Below are positions 1 to 7,869 of a DNA stretch of 64,000 nucleotides, one piece after another. The translations under genes and the position numbers were made by a program. The notes beneath the pieces are model-generated. The model searched no databases. It was not told the origin of the DNA and saw only the letters and a program-made list of their open reading frames with translations. Origin of the DNA: an uncultured Clostridia bacterium (GTDB lineage: Bacteria > Bacillota > Clostridia > Tissierellales > Peptoniphilaceae). The stretch covers positions 23,110 through 87,109 of the forward strand of contig CAMYBS010000005.1 in assembly GCA_947254025.1 (NCBI GenBank), in the 5' to 3' direction. Each line of letters opens with the position of its first letter. Position 1 is the stretch's first letter.

Positions 1-63
1 AAAGAAGGGCTCGACTCTTAGCCTATTAAAAGTTTTAAATTTAAAAAAATAATATATGATCTT

Positions 64-93
64 GGTCAAGCTATATAAGGCTTGACCTTTTTT
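64..93 (+). terminator. Rho-independent terminator of a gene left of the window
   Basis: An 8-bp perfect stem (GGTCAAGC at 64-71 with GCTTGACC at 80-87) is followed by six T residues on the plus strand. No plus-strand gene ends inside the window before it, so it presumably terminates a rightward gene outside the window. Bases 1-63 hold no recognisable gene. Confidence 0.7.
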
Positions 94-97
94 ATGC

Positions 98-131
98 AAA
101 AAAATAACAAGCACTCATATGAGTACTTGTT
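98..131 (-). terminator. Terminator of the FNT-channel gene
   Basis: The stem AACAAG/CTTGTT plus ACTC/GAGT, with one mismatch and an ATAT loop, lies at 106-131. Read on the minus strand it is followed by A and then seven T residues (98-104). It sits just past the stop codon of the minus-strand FNT gene. Confidence 0.8.
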
Positions 132-149
132 CTAAAACTATATTTTAAA

Positions 150-911
150 TTAATCTTTATAAGCGTAGTAGTACATCGTTATTAAGATCATACCACCTGC
201 TATGTTACCTAATGTGACAGGTATTAGATTGTGCACTAGGGCAAGCATATCAAAATTACCACTTATCATCATAGCTATAGGCAAGTAGAACATATTAGCA
301 ACGCAGTGTTCGAAACCGCATATAACAAAGATTGCTACTGGAAAGGCTGACGCAAAGATCTTAGCTGTAATCTCTTTACTTGCTGTGCTCAGCCATACTG
401 ATAAGCACACTAGTATGTTGCAACCTATGCCCTTTACAAATAATACAAAGTAGCCTTGCGATGTCTTTGCGTTAAAAATGTTTACGAATAATTCCTTTGT
501 ACTGTCAGACAATATGTTCGAATAATAAACAACGCAAACAAAGATAAGTGCTCCAATGAAATTATATATAAATATCTTGAGCCAGTTGTATATGATGGTG
601 CTTAGTTTACTTCTCTTGTCAAGTGCCGCTCCAAACATAAGTATGTTTCCTGTGAATAGTTCTGCACCCCCAACTACTACTGCAACTATGCCGATGGTGA
701 ATGTTAATCCAACTAAGAGTCTTGTTATTTGTGGATTGAAACCTTTGCCAAGGCTGTTGATTATAGTTGATGCAGCTCCTCCCATGGCTATATACATACC
801 TGCAAGTAGTCCTAAGAAGAACTGTGTTCTCGTTTTAAGCTTTGCCTTCTTTACACCGTTGTCCAAGGTCATGGACAATATCTCTTTCGGGCTGAAATTT
901 TCTTTTTCCAT
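150..911 (-). CDS. Formate/nitrite transporter (FNT) family channel
   Basis: Polytopic membrane protein of about 253 residues in the FocA/NirC family of pentameric channels, which carry formate, nitrite or related small anions across the cytoplasmic membrane. Six hydrophobic segments and the family-like N-terminal stretch (FSPKEILSMTLDNGVKKA, then GGAASTIINSLG) are visible. The open frame extends upstream to 962, but the ATG at 911 is preferred. It follows a GGGGG ribosome site, and the longer frame runs through the promoter at 933-962. It stands 53 bp downstream of ptsH with its own promoter. The substrate cannot be told from sequence alone; formate export would suit a fermenter that also carries pta. 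Confidence 0.88.
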   Translation of the reverse strand: MEKENFSPKEILSMTLDNGVKKAKLKTRTQFFLGLLAGMYIAMGGAASTIINSLGKGFNPQITRLLVGLTFTIGIVAVVVGGAELFTGNILMFGAALDKRSKLSTIIYNWLKIFIYNFIGALIFVCVVYYSNILSDSTKELFVNIFNAKTSQGYFVLFVKGIGCNILVCLSVWLSTASKEITAKIFASAFPVAIFVICGFEHCVANMFYLPIAMMISGNFDMLALVHNLIPVTLGNIAGGMILITMYYYAYKD

Positions 912-918
912 AATAATA

Positions 919-962
919 CCCCCTATGCTTATATTATACAAGCATAAGGGGCTATAAGTCAA
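919..962 (-). promoter_or_regulatory. FNT promoter with overlapping dyad
   Basis: On the minus strand TTGACT (957-962) and TATAAT (933-938) are spaced 18 bp. A near-perfect inverted repeat brackets the -10: CCCCTTATGCTT on one side and AAGCATAGGGG on the other, spanning 920-951. A protein bound there would cover the -10 and start site. The predicted transcript starts near 926, so the leader is very short. Confidence 0.65.
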
Positions 963-964
963 GA

Positions 965-1222
965 TTATAAATTTTCTTTTAAGAAGTCCTCTATCTTCTT
1001 TATAGCTTCGTCCTCGTCATCACCTTCAACTATGAACTTAATAGCTTCACCTTGCTTTGCTTGCAAGCCCATAAGTCCAAGTATTGACTTTGCGTTAACG
1101 TTTTTTTCACCCTTAGCTACCTTTACATCGCTTTTGATAGCTGCAAGTAGTTTTACAAGTAGACCTGCAGGTCTTGCATGTATACCTATAGGGTCTGTGA
1201 TTGTGTATTCGAATTCTTTCAT
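965..1222 (-). CDS. ptsH: Phosphocarrier protein HPr
   Basis: 85-residue HPr, the small phosphocarrier that accepts phosphate from enzyme I and hands it to sugar-specific EIIA domains. The active-site motif GIHARPAG places His15 at the usual number. Ser46 lies in KSILGLMGL, the site that HPr kinase phosphorylates in Firmicutes for carbon catabolite control. Length is normal for the family. It lies 10 bp downstream of ptsI in the same operon. Confidence 0.96.
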   Translation of the reverse strand: MKEFEYTITDPIGIHARPAGLLVKLLAAIKSDVKVAKGEKNVNAKSILGLMGLQAKQGEAIKFIVEGDDEDEAIKKIEDFLKENL

Positions 1223-1232
1223 AGTAACCTCC

Positions 1233-2855
1233 TTATAAATTAATTATTCTACTCTTTAGTTCAAGTATCTGTCCTGGATTAACAGATAGCTTGTCAAATT
1301 TATTCTTTACATAAAACTCAGTCATCTCAGGGTCGCTTCCAAGCTCGCCGCACACGCTTATCTTTACGCCGTGCTTTTTTGCATTTGCGCATGTTATCTC
1401 CATCAGCTTAAGTAGTGCTTTGTGATGAATGTCTCTGTGCCTTGCTATCTTTTCATTTTGTCTATCAACAGCAAGCGTATATTGTGTTAAGTCGTTTGTG
1501 CCTATACTAAAGAAACTTACTTCCTTTGCAAGATCATCACTGATGATTGCTGCGGCCGGCGTCTCTATCATGATGCCTACTTCGATGTTCTCGTTAAATG
1601 GCACGCCCTTCTCTCTAAGTTCTTTAAATATCTCTTGAATAATCTCTTTACTCTTCTTTACTTCCCATACATCGTTAATCATAGGAAGCATAATTTTTAT
1701 ATTGCCATAGTGAGACGCTCTGATGATGGCTCTAAGCTGTGCTTTGAATAAATCTTCGTTGTCAAGGCATATCCTTATCGCTCTATAGCCTAAAGCTGGA
1801 TTTTCTTCTTCAGGTAGATTTAGATAATCAACCTTTTTGTCCGCGCCTATGTCAAAAGTTCTAACTATGACTTCCTTACCTTGCATAGCCTCGGCAACGT
1901 ACTTATACTCCTTGAACTGTTCTTCTTCTGTTGGAAGAGAGTCTCTGCCAAGGTATAAAAATTCTGTTCTAAATAGTCCTATGCCCTCTGCACCGTTGGC
2001 AATAGCAAGCGGCAAGTCTTTAGACTTACCAATGTTAGCGTAGACGCTTATATGCGTACCGTCTTTACTGATGGCTTCTTTTGTCTTTAATTTTTCTAAT
2101 TCAAGCCTTCTTGCCTCTTCCTTCTCTATCCTTTTCTTTACATCTTTAAGCAAAGCGTCATCTGGATCTATAATGAAGTCTCCATTATATGCATCAAGTA
2201 TGGCTAGCTTGCCATCAAGCTCTTTATCAAGATCACAGTCTAAGTTTACAAGCGATGCTATGTTCATAGACTTTGCTAGTATTGCTGTGTGTGATTGTGT
2301 TGAGCCTTTGACTGTAACGATTGCAAGAAGTTTATCCTTGTCAATGTTTAGTGTTTGACTTGGCAATAAATCTTCTGCGTATAAAATAACTTTCTCATCA
2401 AGTCCTTCACTAAATGAGTTCTTAATTCCAAGTATGTTTTTAATTAATCTTTGAGATATGTCTTTAATGTCTTTTGCTCTTTGACTAAAATACTCGTCGT
2501 CCATGCTGTTAAAGACTTCATAAAATTTTTCTTCTGCTAAGCTCACAGCATATGCAGCGTTAAACTTCTCTTCGTTTATGTTTCTTCTAATTTCGTCTTG
2601 ATACTCTATGTCTTCAAGCATCATCTTGTGCACTTCGAAAATCTGTGCCTCTTCTTCGCCTGCATCCACTTTTGCCTTCTCATATAAGCAATCTAGTCCT
2701 TTGATGGACGCTTTTATAGCCTCATCAAGCTTTGCAAGTTCTTTAGCGCAATCATCAATCTTTTCTTTACTAATAACAATCTTCTCATCACTAAAGACCT
2801 TTACCTTGCCTAAAACAAGACCTTTGTTAGCTATAGTTCCTTTAATTGTTCTCAT
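1233..2855 (-). CDS. ptsI: PTS enzyme I (phosphoenolpyruvate-protein phosphotransferase)
   Basis: 540-residue cytoplasmic enzyme I, which uses PEP to phosphorylate HPr. The phosphohistidine motif GSTQSHTAILAK gives His189, matching the classical position. The C-terminal PEP-binding barrel shows GLFRTEFLYL, FDIGADKK, GIMIETPAA and the active-site cysteine region CGELGSDP. It overlaps the upstream nagA by 14 bp and is followed after 10 bp by ptsH, so the three are co-transcribed. Pairing the general PTS genes with nagA suggests that GlcNAc or amino-sugar uptake is the main PTS task here (inference). Confidence 0.97.
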   Translation of the reverse strand: MRTIKGTIANKGLVLGKVKVFSDEKIVISKEKIDDCAKELAKLDEAIKASIKGLDCLYEKAKVDAGEEEAQIFEVHKMMLEDIEYQDEIRRNINEEKFNAAYAVSLAEEKFYEVFNSMDDEYFSQRAKDIKDISQRLIKNILGIKNSFSEGLDEKVILYAEDLLPSQTLNIDKDKLLAIVTVKGSTQSHTAILAKSMNIASLVNLDCDLDKELDGKLAILDAYNGDFIIDPDDALLKDVKKRIEKEEARRLELEKLKTKEAISKDGTHISVYANIGKSKDLPLAIANGAEGIGLFRTEFLYLGRDSLPTEEEQFKEYKYVAEAMQGKEVIVRTFDIGADKKVDYLNLPEEENPALGYRAIRICLDNEDLFKAQLRAIIRASHYGNIKIMLPMINDVWEVKKSKEIIQEIFKELREKGVPFNENIEVGIMIETPAAAIISDDLAKEVSFFSIGTNDLTQYTLAVDRQNEKIARHRDIHHKALLKLMEITCANAKKHGVKISVCGELGSDPEMTEFYVKNKFDKLSVNPGQILELKSRIINL

Positions 2856-3969
2856 TTACTCCACCTATTTGTTTGCCTCTTATATATACATCGGCTATGT
2901 TTAAATCTTTATCGACTACAACAAAGTTTGCGTATTTACCAACTCTGATGCTGCCATACTTATCATATATGCCAGCTTCCTTAGCAGAGTTTACTGCTGC
3001 AGATTTAACTAGTGATTCAAAAGGTACGCCTATCGAGTAAGCATATCTAATGCAGTCAAATAAATTACTTGCACTGCCGGCAATAGTTCCCGACTCAAGA
3101 GTTGCCTTCTTGCCCTTAACATATACATCTTGTCCACCAAGGCTGTACTTGCCATCAGAAAGACCAGTTGCCATCATGGAGTCAGATACAAGTATGACTC
3201 TGTCGTCGCCAAACATTGCATAAATCATCCTTATTACTGAAGGGTGTATATGCACTCCATCTGTTATGAGCTCAACCATGACTTCAGGGCTGTCAAAAGC
3301 TGCACCGCATACACCAGGGCTTCTGTGTTTAATGTCGTTAAGCGCATTGAATAAGTGTGTTACCGATTTTGCTCCAAGGTCAAAGGCTTCAAGTGCAGTA
3401 TCGTAATCGCAGTCAGTATGTCCTATGGATATGACAACCTCATCTGCTCTCTCTTTAATAAAGTCCTTCGCTCCTTCTACCTCAGGTGCTATGGTTATCT
3501 TTTTGATTCTATTATTAGAAAGCTTTTGATACTTGTCAAAGTTATCAAGACTTGGCACGGCTAAGTATTTTGGATTTTGCGCACCTATCTTGTCCTTTGA
3601 TATATATGGTCCTTCCATGTGCACACCAATAAACTCTGCTCCCTTGCCTCCTTCATACTCACCAATCGCTTTGAATATCCTTTCAAGCTCTTCGTCTGCT
3701 AAGGTCATAGTAGCAGGTATGACTTGTGTAACACCATTTCTTGCTTCATACTCGCATATGGTATCGATAGACTCCTTAGTTCCATCACAAAGGTCCTTAC
3801 CCATCGCTCCATGGAAATGTATGTCAGTTAGTCCTGGTATGATGTAAGTATCTGCATAGTCTTTAACGATGTCGTCACTACTGTATACAGTGAAGATCTC
3901 TCCACTCACAGCAATGTCCCTTCTAATAAATTTACCATCGCAGTAAACATTAGCTCCCTTTATAAGCAT
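2842..3969 (-). CDS. nagA: N-acetylglucosamine-6-phosphate deacetylase
   Basis: 375-residue amidohydrolase-fold enzyme that removes acetate from GlcNAc-6-phosphate, giving glucosamine-6-phosphate. Metal and catalytic residues are visible: HFHG (His51, His53), HMEGPY (Glu119), GHTD (His183), His205 in THLFNAL and Asp263 in VSDSM. It is the first gene of a nagA-ptsI-ptsH operon and faces the divergent GlcNAc permease gene nagE, so uptake and first catabolic step are linked. A separate nagB deaminase gene is not in the window. The promoter and a candidate operator lie in the shared intergenic region. Confidence 0.95.
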   Translation of the reverse strand: MLIKGANVYCDGKFIRRDIAVSGEIFTVYSSDDIVKDYADTYIIPGLTDIHFHGAMGKDLCDGTKESIDTICEYEARNGVTQVIPATMTLADEELERIFKAIGEYEGGKGAEFIGVHMEGPYISKDKIGAQNPKYLAVPSLDNFDKYQKLSNNRIKKITIAPEVEGAKDFIKERADEVVISIGHTDCDYDTALEAFDLGAKSVTHLFNALNDIKHRSPGVCGAAFDSPEVMVELITDGVHIHPSVIRMIYAMFGDDRVILVSDSMMATGLSDGKYSLGGQDVYVKGKKATLESGTIAGSASNLFDCIRYAYSIGVPFESLVKSAAVNSAKEAGIYDKYGSIRVGKYANFVVVDKDLNIADVYIRGKQIGGVNENN

Positions 3970-4031
3970 AGTAACACCCCCTGATAATTCACTTAAATTA
4001 ATTTTACTTAATACTAAGTGTCTCTATACTC

Positions 4032-4107
4032 ATTCTACAATAAATATCTAATTTTTGCAAACAAATTTTTGTTTAGTATTTCTAATTTCGAATGAATGTG
4101 GTATAAT
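4032..4107. promoter_or_regulatory. Divergent nagA / nagE promoters with central dyad
   Basis: Minus strand: TTGCAA (4055-4060), 17 bp, TAGAAT (4032-4037) drives nagA. Plus strand: TATAAT (4102-4107) preceded by TGTGG (extended -10) with a weak TTTCTA at 4079-4084 drives nagE. Between them lies a perfect dyad AAACAAA-TT-TTTGTTT (4059-4074), abutting the nagA -35 and a candidate operator for a shared regulator. It does not resemble the GntR-type NagR box I know. nagE has a strong AAGGAGG ribosome site at 4143-4149. Confidence 0.6.
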
Positions 4108-4157
4108 ATATATAATAATAGTAATTATTATTCAATTTTATTAAGGAGGTCATTATT

Positions 4158-5633
4158 ATGATGAAAAAACTTCAAAACCTAGGTAAGGCTTTGATGCAAC
4201 CAGTAGCTATACTACCAGTTGCTGCTCTACTAATGGGTATCGGTTATTGGATCGACCCTAATGGTTGGGGCGCTAACAGCATCGTTGCTGCATTCTTAAT
4301 CAAGACAGGCGCAGCTATACTTGACAACTTAGGAATTATATTCGCAGTTGGTGTTGCTTATGGTCTATCTAAGGATAGAAACGGTGCAGCAGGTCTATCA
4401 GGTCTAGTAGCATTCTTAATCGCAACTACACTTCTTTCAGCAGGTACTGTTGCAGTATTTAGAGGAGTAGATGTATCTGAACTAGCTCTAACTGACGGCT
4501 GGCAAAAGATGAACAACGGTAACGTATTTGTTGGTATCATCTCAGGTCTTGTTGCAGCATTTGCATACAACAAGTTCTATCAAGTTCAACTACCAGATGC
4601 TTTTGCATTCTTTAGTGGTAGAAGACTTACTCCTATCATGACAGCTTTATTCATGATAATCGTTTCAGCAATTCTTTACTATGTATGGCCTATACTATTT
4701 GGCGCTCTAGTTGCTTTCGGTGAAGGTATTGAAAGCTTAGGTGCTATAGGTGCAGGTATATATGCGTTCTTTAACAGACTACTAATACCTACAGGTCTTC
4801 ATCACGCACTAAACTCAGTATTCTGGTTTGATATTGCTGGCATCAACGATATACCTAACTTCTTAGGCGGCGCAGCTTCTCTTGAAGCAGGTACAGCTGT
4901 TAAAGGTGTAACAGGTATGTACCAAGCAGGTTTCTTCCCTGTAATGATGTTTGGTCTTCCAGGCGCAGCTCTTGCTATGTATCAAGAAGCTAAACCTGAA
5001 AAGAAGAACGTTGCTAAATCATTATTAGTTGCAGCAGCATTCGCATCATTCTTCACAGGCGTTACTGAACCTCTTGAATTCTCATTCATGTTCTTAGCTC
5101 CAGCTCTATACTTTGTTCACTCATTATTAACAGGTATCTCAGTTGCTATCGCAGCAGCTTTCCACTGGACAGCAGGATTTGGTTTCTCAGCAGGTTTTGT
5201 TGACTACTTCTTATCATTAAGAAACCCAGTTGCTAATAACCCTTGGATGCTAATTCCACTTGGACTAGTATTCTTCGTAATCTACTACTTCATCTTCAAG
5301 TTCTTCATCAGAACATTTAACTTAAAGACTCCTGGTAGAGAAGATGACGATGTTGAAGTAAGCGCAGATACAGTTACAAAGAACAATGACTTTGATGAAG
5401 TTGCATCTATCATCATCGAAGGCCTTGGTGGAAAAGATAACATTGAAGACATCGACTACTGCTCAACTAGACTAAGAACAAGCTTAGTAGATGGCGCTAA
5501 GGTTAACGAAGCAAAAATTAAAGAAGCAAAAGTTTTAGGACTTATCAAACCTGATAAGGATTCAATCCAAATCATTATTGGACCACAAGTTCAATTCGTT
5601 TTTGATAAGATTCATGAAAATCTTGGCAAATAA
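4158..5633 (+). CDS. nagE: PTS GlcNAc-specific EIICB component
   Basis: 491-residue PTS permease. The N-terminal EIIC membrane domain (about residues 1-375) begins LGKALMQPVAILPVAALL and contains LIPTGLHHALNSVFWFD and GINDIPNFLGG, typical of the GlcNAc branch of the glucose family. The C-terminal EIIB domain carries the phosphocysteine motif DYCSTRLR (Cys435). No EIIA domain is fused, so EIIA must come from elsewhere. Two ATG codons in tandem (4158, 4161) follow the AAGGAGG site. It is divergent from nagA-ptsI-ptsH. Codon use is strongly restricted, as in highly expressed genes. Confidence 0.93.
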   Translation: MMKKLQNLGKALMQPVAILPVAALLMGIGYWIDPNGWGANSIVAAFLIKTGAAILDNLGIIFAVGVAYGLSKDRNGAAGLSGLVAFLIATTLLSAGTVAVFRGVDVSELALTDGWQKMNNGNVFVGIISGLVAAFAYNKFYQVQLPDAFAFFSGRRLTPIMTALFMIIVSAILYYVWPILFGALVAFGEGIESLGAIGAGIYAFFNRLLIPTGLHHALNSVFWFDIAGINDIPNFLGGAASLEAGTAVKGVTGMYQAGFFPVMMFGLPGAALAMYQEAKPEKKNVAKSLLVAAAFASFFTGVTEPLEFSFMFLAPALYFVHSLLTGISVAIAAAFHWTAGFGFSAGFVDYFLSLRNPVANNPWMLIPLGLVFFVIYYFIFKFFIRTFNLKTPGREDDDVEVSADTVTKNNDFDEVASIIIEGLGGKDNIEDIDYCSTRLRTSLVDGAKVNEAKIKEAKVLGLIKPDKDSIQIIIGPQVQFVFDKIHENLGK

Positions 5634-5653
5634 TTTAAAATAATTACTATATG

Positions 5654-5682
5654 GACTCCGATTAAGTTCGGAGTCTTTTTTT
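5654..5682 (+). terminator. nagE terminator
   Basis: Perfect 8-bp stem GACTCCGA/TCGGAGTC (5654-5661, 5668-5675) followed directly by seven T residues. It lies 20 bp after the nagE stop. Confidence 0.9.
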
Positions 5683-5693
5683 GCCCATATAAA

Positions 5694-5717
5694 TAGGCGA
5701 GCATCTCTGCCCGCCTA
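5694..5717 (-). terminator. Possible terminator of the copper operon
   Basis: Stem TAGGCG/CGCCTA with an A-C mismatch and inner GC/GC pairs. On the minus strand it is followed by TTTATAT, a poor U-tract, so function is uncertain. It lies just past the M42 peptidase stop codon. Confidence 0.45.
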
Positions 5718-5734
5718 TCTAGTATATACCTTAT

Positions 5735-6763
5735 TTAATTTTCTAAGTAAGCTCTCAATAGTTTCTCTGTGTTCTCTATCGCCTTGATATTTGTTCTTTC
5801 AATATGATGTGACGCGTCAGTTCCCACACCTATGCAGGCGAAGTTTAAATTAAGTCCTGCGACTGCACCAAGTGATCCGTCTGATCCATATCTTTGATGA
5901 ACATCTATTGCATAGTCAATTTTATTTTTAATTGCTAAATCTTCAAGTCTGTCTCTAAAGTCTATTGGGTAAGGTGTTCTTGAATCTTTTGCAACTATAG
6001 TTACCTTGTCTTCAGCTGAGTTGTTCTCATAGCTAACTATACCTATGTCAAGAGCAAGTACCTCATATGCCTTGTCTGGCACATAGCTTATGCCGTGGCC
6101 AAGCTCTTCGAAGTTTGTGAAGTAAAACATCGTGTCACATGCGAGCTCTATATTGTTATTAAGTACCTCTTCCATCTCATAGATCATGATTGCTGCATGA
6201 AGTTTATTATCTATGAAGCGTGATACAAGAAAGTCTTCTGTTACTCTTGTGCGTGGCTCAAAGGCAACAAAGTCACCAACACCTACGCCATGCTCTATAG
6301 TCTCTTCTTTAGTAGATGATACTATATCAAGCCTTATCTCTGTCGAATGTCTCTCTCTTGGAAGAGTCTTTTCTCTTTCGTCTTCCATAGTGTGAACGCT
6401 CGCCTTATTAGGCAAAACAGTTCCACTTACAACGCCCTTCTTTGTATAAACTCTTACTAACTCTCCTTCAAGTGAAGCATACATAAAGCCGCCTATGTTT
6501 TCAAACTCTAATCTGCCGTTGTCCTTCACTCTTGATACTATGCCTCCAAGTGTATCAACATGAGCAGTTACTATCCTTAGCTTAGATGAATCTTTTCCCT
6601 TCAATATAGCATAAAGAGCATTCTTATTTGTTTTCTCTAAGCTCAACTTACCTTTGAAATGCTCCTCTATATAAGTATTCACCATCTGGCACATGCCCGA
6701 TGGTGAATCTATTTTGAGTAAATTTTCTGCTATATCGAGTATTCTCTTATTTAACTCCTTCAT
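5735..6763 (-). CDS. M42 family metallopeptidase
   Basis: 342-residue cytoplasmic aminopeptidase of the M42 (glutamyl aminopeptidase / PepA / tetrahedral TET) family. Di-metal site residues are recognisable: AHVDTLGG (His68, Asp70), SRFIDNKLHAA, NFEELGHG (tandem Glu), ALDIG and GTDASHHIERT (His). Length is normal. Its start overlaps the end of copZ by 17 bp, making it the last gene of the copA-aldolase-copZ operon. The reason for its presence there is unclear; it may be a read-through passenger. Likely substrates are N-terminal residues of short peptides. Confidence 0.88.
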   Translation of the reverse strand: MKELNKRILDIAENLLKIDSPSGMCQMVNTYIEEHFKGKLSLEKTNKNALYAILKGKDSSKLRIVTAHVDTLGGIVSRVKDNGRLEFENIGGFMYASLEGELVRVYTKKGVVSGTVLPNKASVHTMEDEREKTLPRERHSTEIRLDIVSSTKEETIEHGVGVGDFVAFEPRTRVTEDFLVSRFIDNKLHAAIMIYEMEEVLNNNIELACDTMFYFTNFEELGHGISYVPDKAYEVLALDIGIVSYENNSAEDKVTIVAKDSRTPYPIDFRDRLEDLAIKNKIDYAIDVHQRYGSDGSLGAVAGLNLNFACIGVGTDASHHIERTNIKAIENTEKLLRAYLEN

Positions 6764-6965
6764 AGTCTTCTACGTCATATCCAAGGTCTTCGATAGCTTT
6801 CTTTGCCTTTGCTAGATCGAACTCTTCCTTGCTTTCGATATTAACGTGACCTGATGCGAAATCAGCTGTTACAACGTCAATTTCATCAAATTTTTCTAAT
6901 GCCTTTTCAATAGCTTTGCTACATCCTTCACATTTCATTCCGTTTACTTTTAAAATTCTTTTCAT
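6747..6965 (-). CDS. copZ: CopZ-like copper chaperone (HMA domain)
   Basis: 72-residue single heavy-metal-associated domain with the metal-binding motif GMKCEGC (Cys12, Cys15) near the N terminus. Such proteins deliver Cu(I) to the P-type ATPase CopA. Its start codon overlaps the stop of the aldolase gene by one base (TAATG) and its end overlaps the M42 peptidase start, so the three genes are translationally coupled. The presence of copA in the same operon supports a copper role. Confidence 0.88.
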   Translation of the reverse strand: MKRILKVNGMKCEGCSKAIEKALEKFDEIDVVTADFASGHVNIESKEEFDLAKAKKAIEDLGYDVEDYEGVK

Positions 6966-7852
6966 TACTTAATCGACTCCTTATAAATTGATTCTATGGA
7001 TTCTTCCATGTGTTTATTAAATTCTTCATCTGTCATACTAGCTTTTGCTCCTTCAGTAAGTGCTCTTGAGAATGAAGCAACAACTCTGTGGTTTCTGCCA
7101 AGTCTTGCGTTAGACTCTTCTCTTGTATATCCACCAGAAAGTGCTACTATCCTTAAAACATTGTCGTAGTCATATAGTGGTAGGTATAGATTGTCTTCTT
7201 CAGGTAGTGTAAGCTTTAACATGATGTAGTCATCCTTATCTAGCTTTTCAATATTGTCTTTTAACTCTTGTAATAAGATCTTTTCAATCTCGCCCTTATA
7301 CTCTGCATGTATATCAACTTCTGGCTCAATTATAGGTACAAAGCCTTTAGCGATGATCTTTTTAGCATAATCAAATTGTTGTTTAACTACTTCTTTGATG
7401 CCTATGCAGTCGAACTCTTTGATAACAGATCTCATCTTAGTACCGAAGATACCTCTTTCCTTCGCTCTTTCAAGAAGCGAGTCAAGCTTAGTCATCTCTT
7501 TCATAACTTGTACGCCATTTTCCAAATCAGCAAGACCTTGGTCAACCTTAACGAATGGAAGTATCTCTAGTTTATTCCATAGGTAGTCAGCTGTCTTCAT
7601 ACCATCAATCTCTCTATCGATAGTTTGTTCAAATAGTATTGCTCCAAGTATGTGATCCTTATTGAAGCTTGGCGCTTTGATGATTCTTGTTCTCATATCG
7701 TGAACAAGCTTAAACATCTCATCTTCGGATGAGTACTTATCCTCATCAATACCATATAGTCTTAAGGCCTTTGGCGTTGATCCACCACTTTGGTCTAAGG
7801 CAGCTATGAAACCTTTTCTGTTTCTAGCGATGTCTAATTTTTTGCTATCCAT
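6965..7852 (-). CDS. fda: Class I fructose-1,6-bisphosphate aldolase
   Basis: 295-residue bacterial class I (Schiff-base, metal-independent) aldolase, splitting fructose-1,6-bisphosphate into dihydroxyacetone phosphate and glyceraldehyde-3-phosphate. Family features include FIAALDQSGGSTPKAL near the N terminus, KAPSF, IIEPEVDI and MLKLTLP, whose Lys213 is the probable Schiff-base lysine. It lies 17 bp downstream of copA and overlaps copZ by one base, which puts a glycolytic enzyme inside a copper-handling operon. The class I type needs no zinc, which could matter under copper stress (inference). Confidence 0.93.
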   Translation of the reverse strand: MDSKKLDIARNRKGFIAALDQSGGSTPKALRLYGIDEDKYSSEDEMFKLVHDMRTRIIKAPSFNKDHILGAILFEQTIDREIDGMKTADYLWNKLEILPFVKVDQGLADLENGVQVMKEMTKLDSLLERAKERGIFGTKMRSVIKEFDCIGIKEVVKQQFDYAKKIIAKGFVPIIEPEVDIHAEYKGEIEKILLQELKDNIEKLDKDDYIMLKLTLPEEDNLYLPLYDYDNVLRIVALSGGYTREESNARLGRNHRVVASFSRALTEGAKASMTDEEFNKHMEESIESIYKESIK

Positions 7853-7869
7853 AAATTTCCTCCTCTATT

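Noticed and set aside
556-957. 133-codon plus-strand frame opposite the FNT channel
   Set aside because: Antisense shadow of a membrane protein; hydrophobic only because the complementary codons are.
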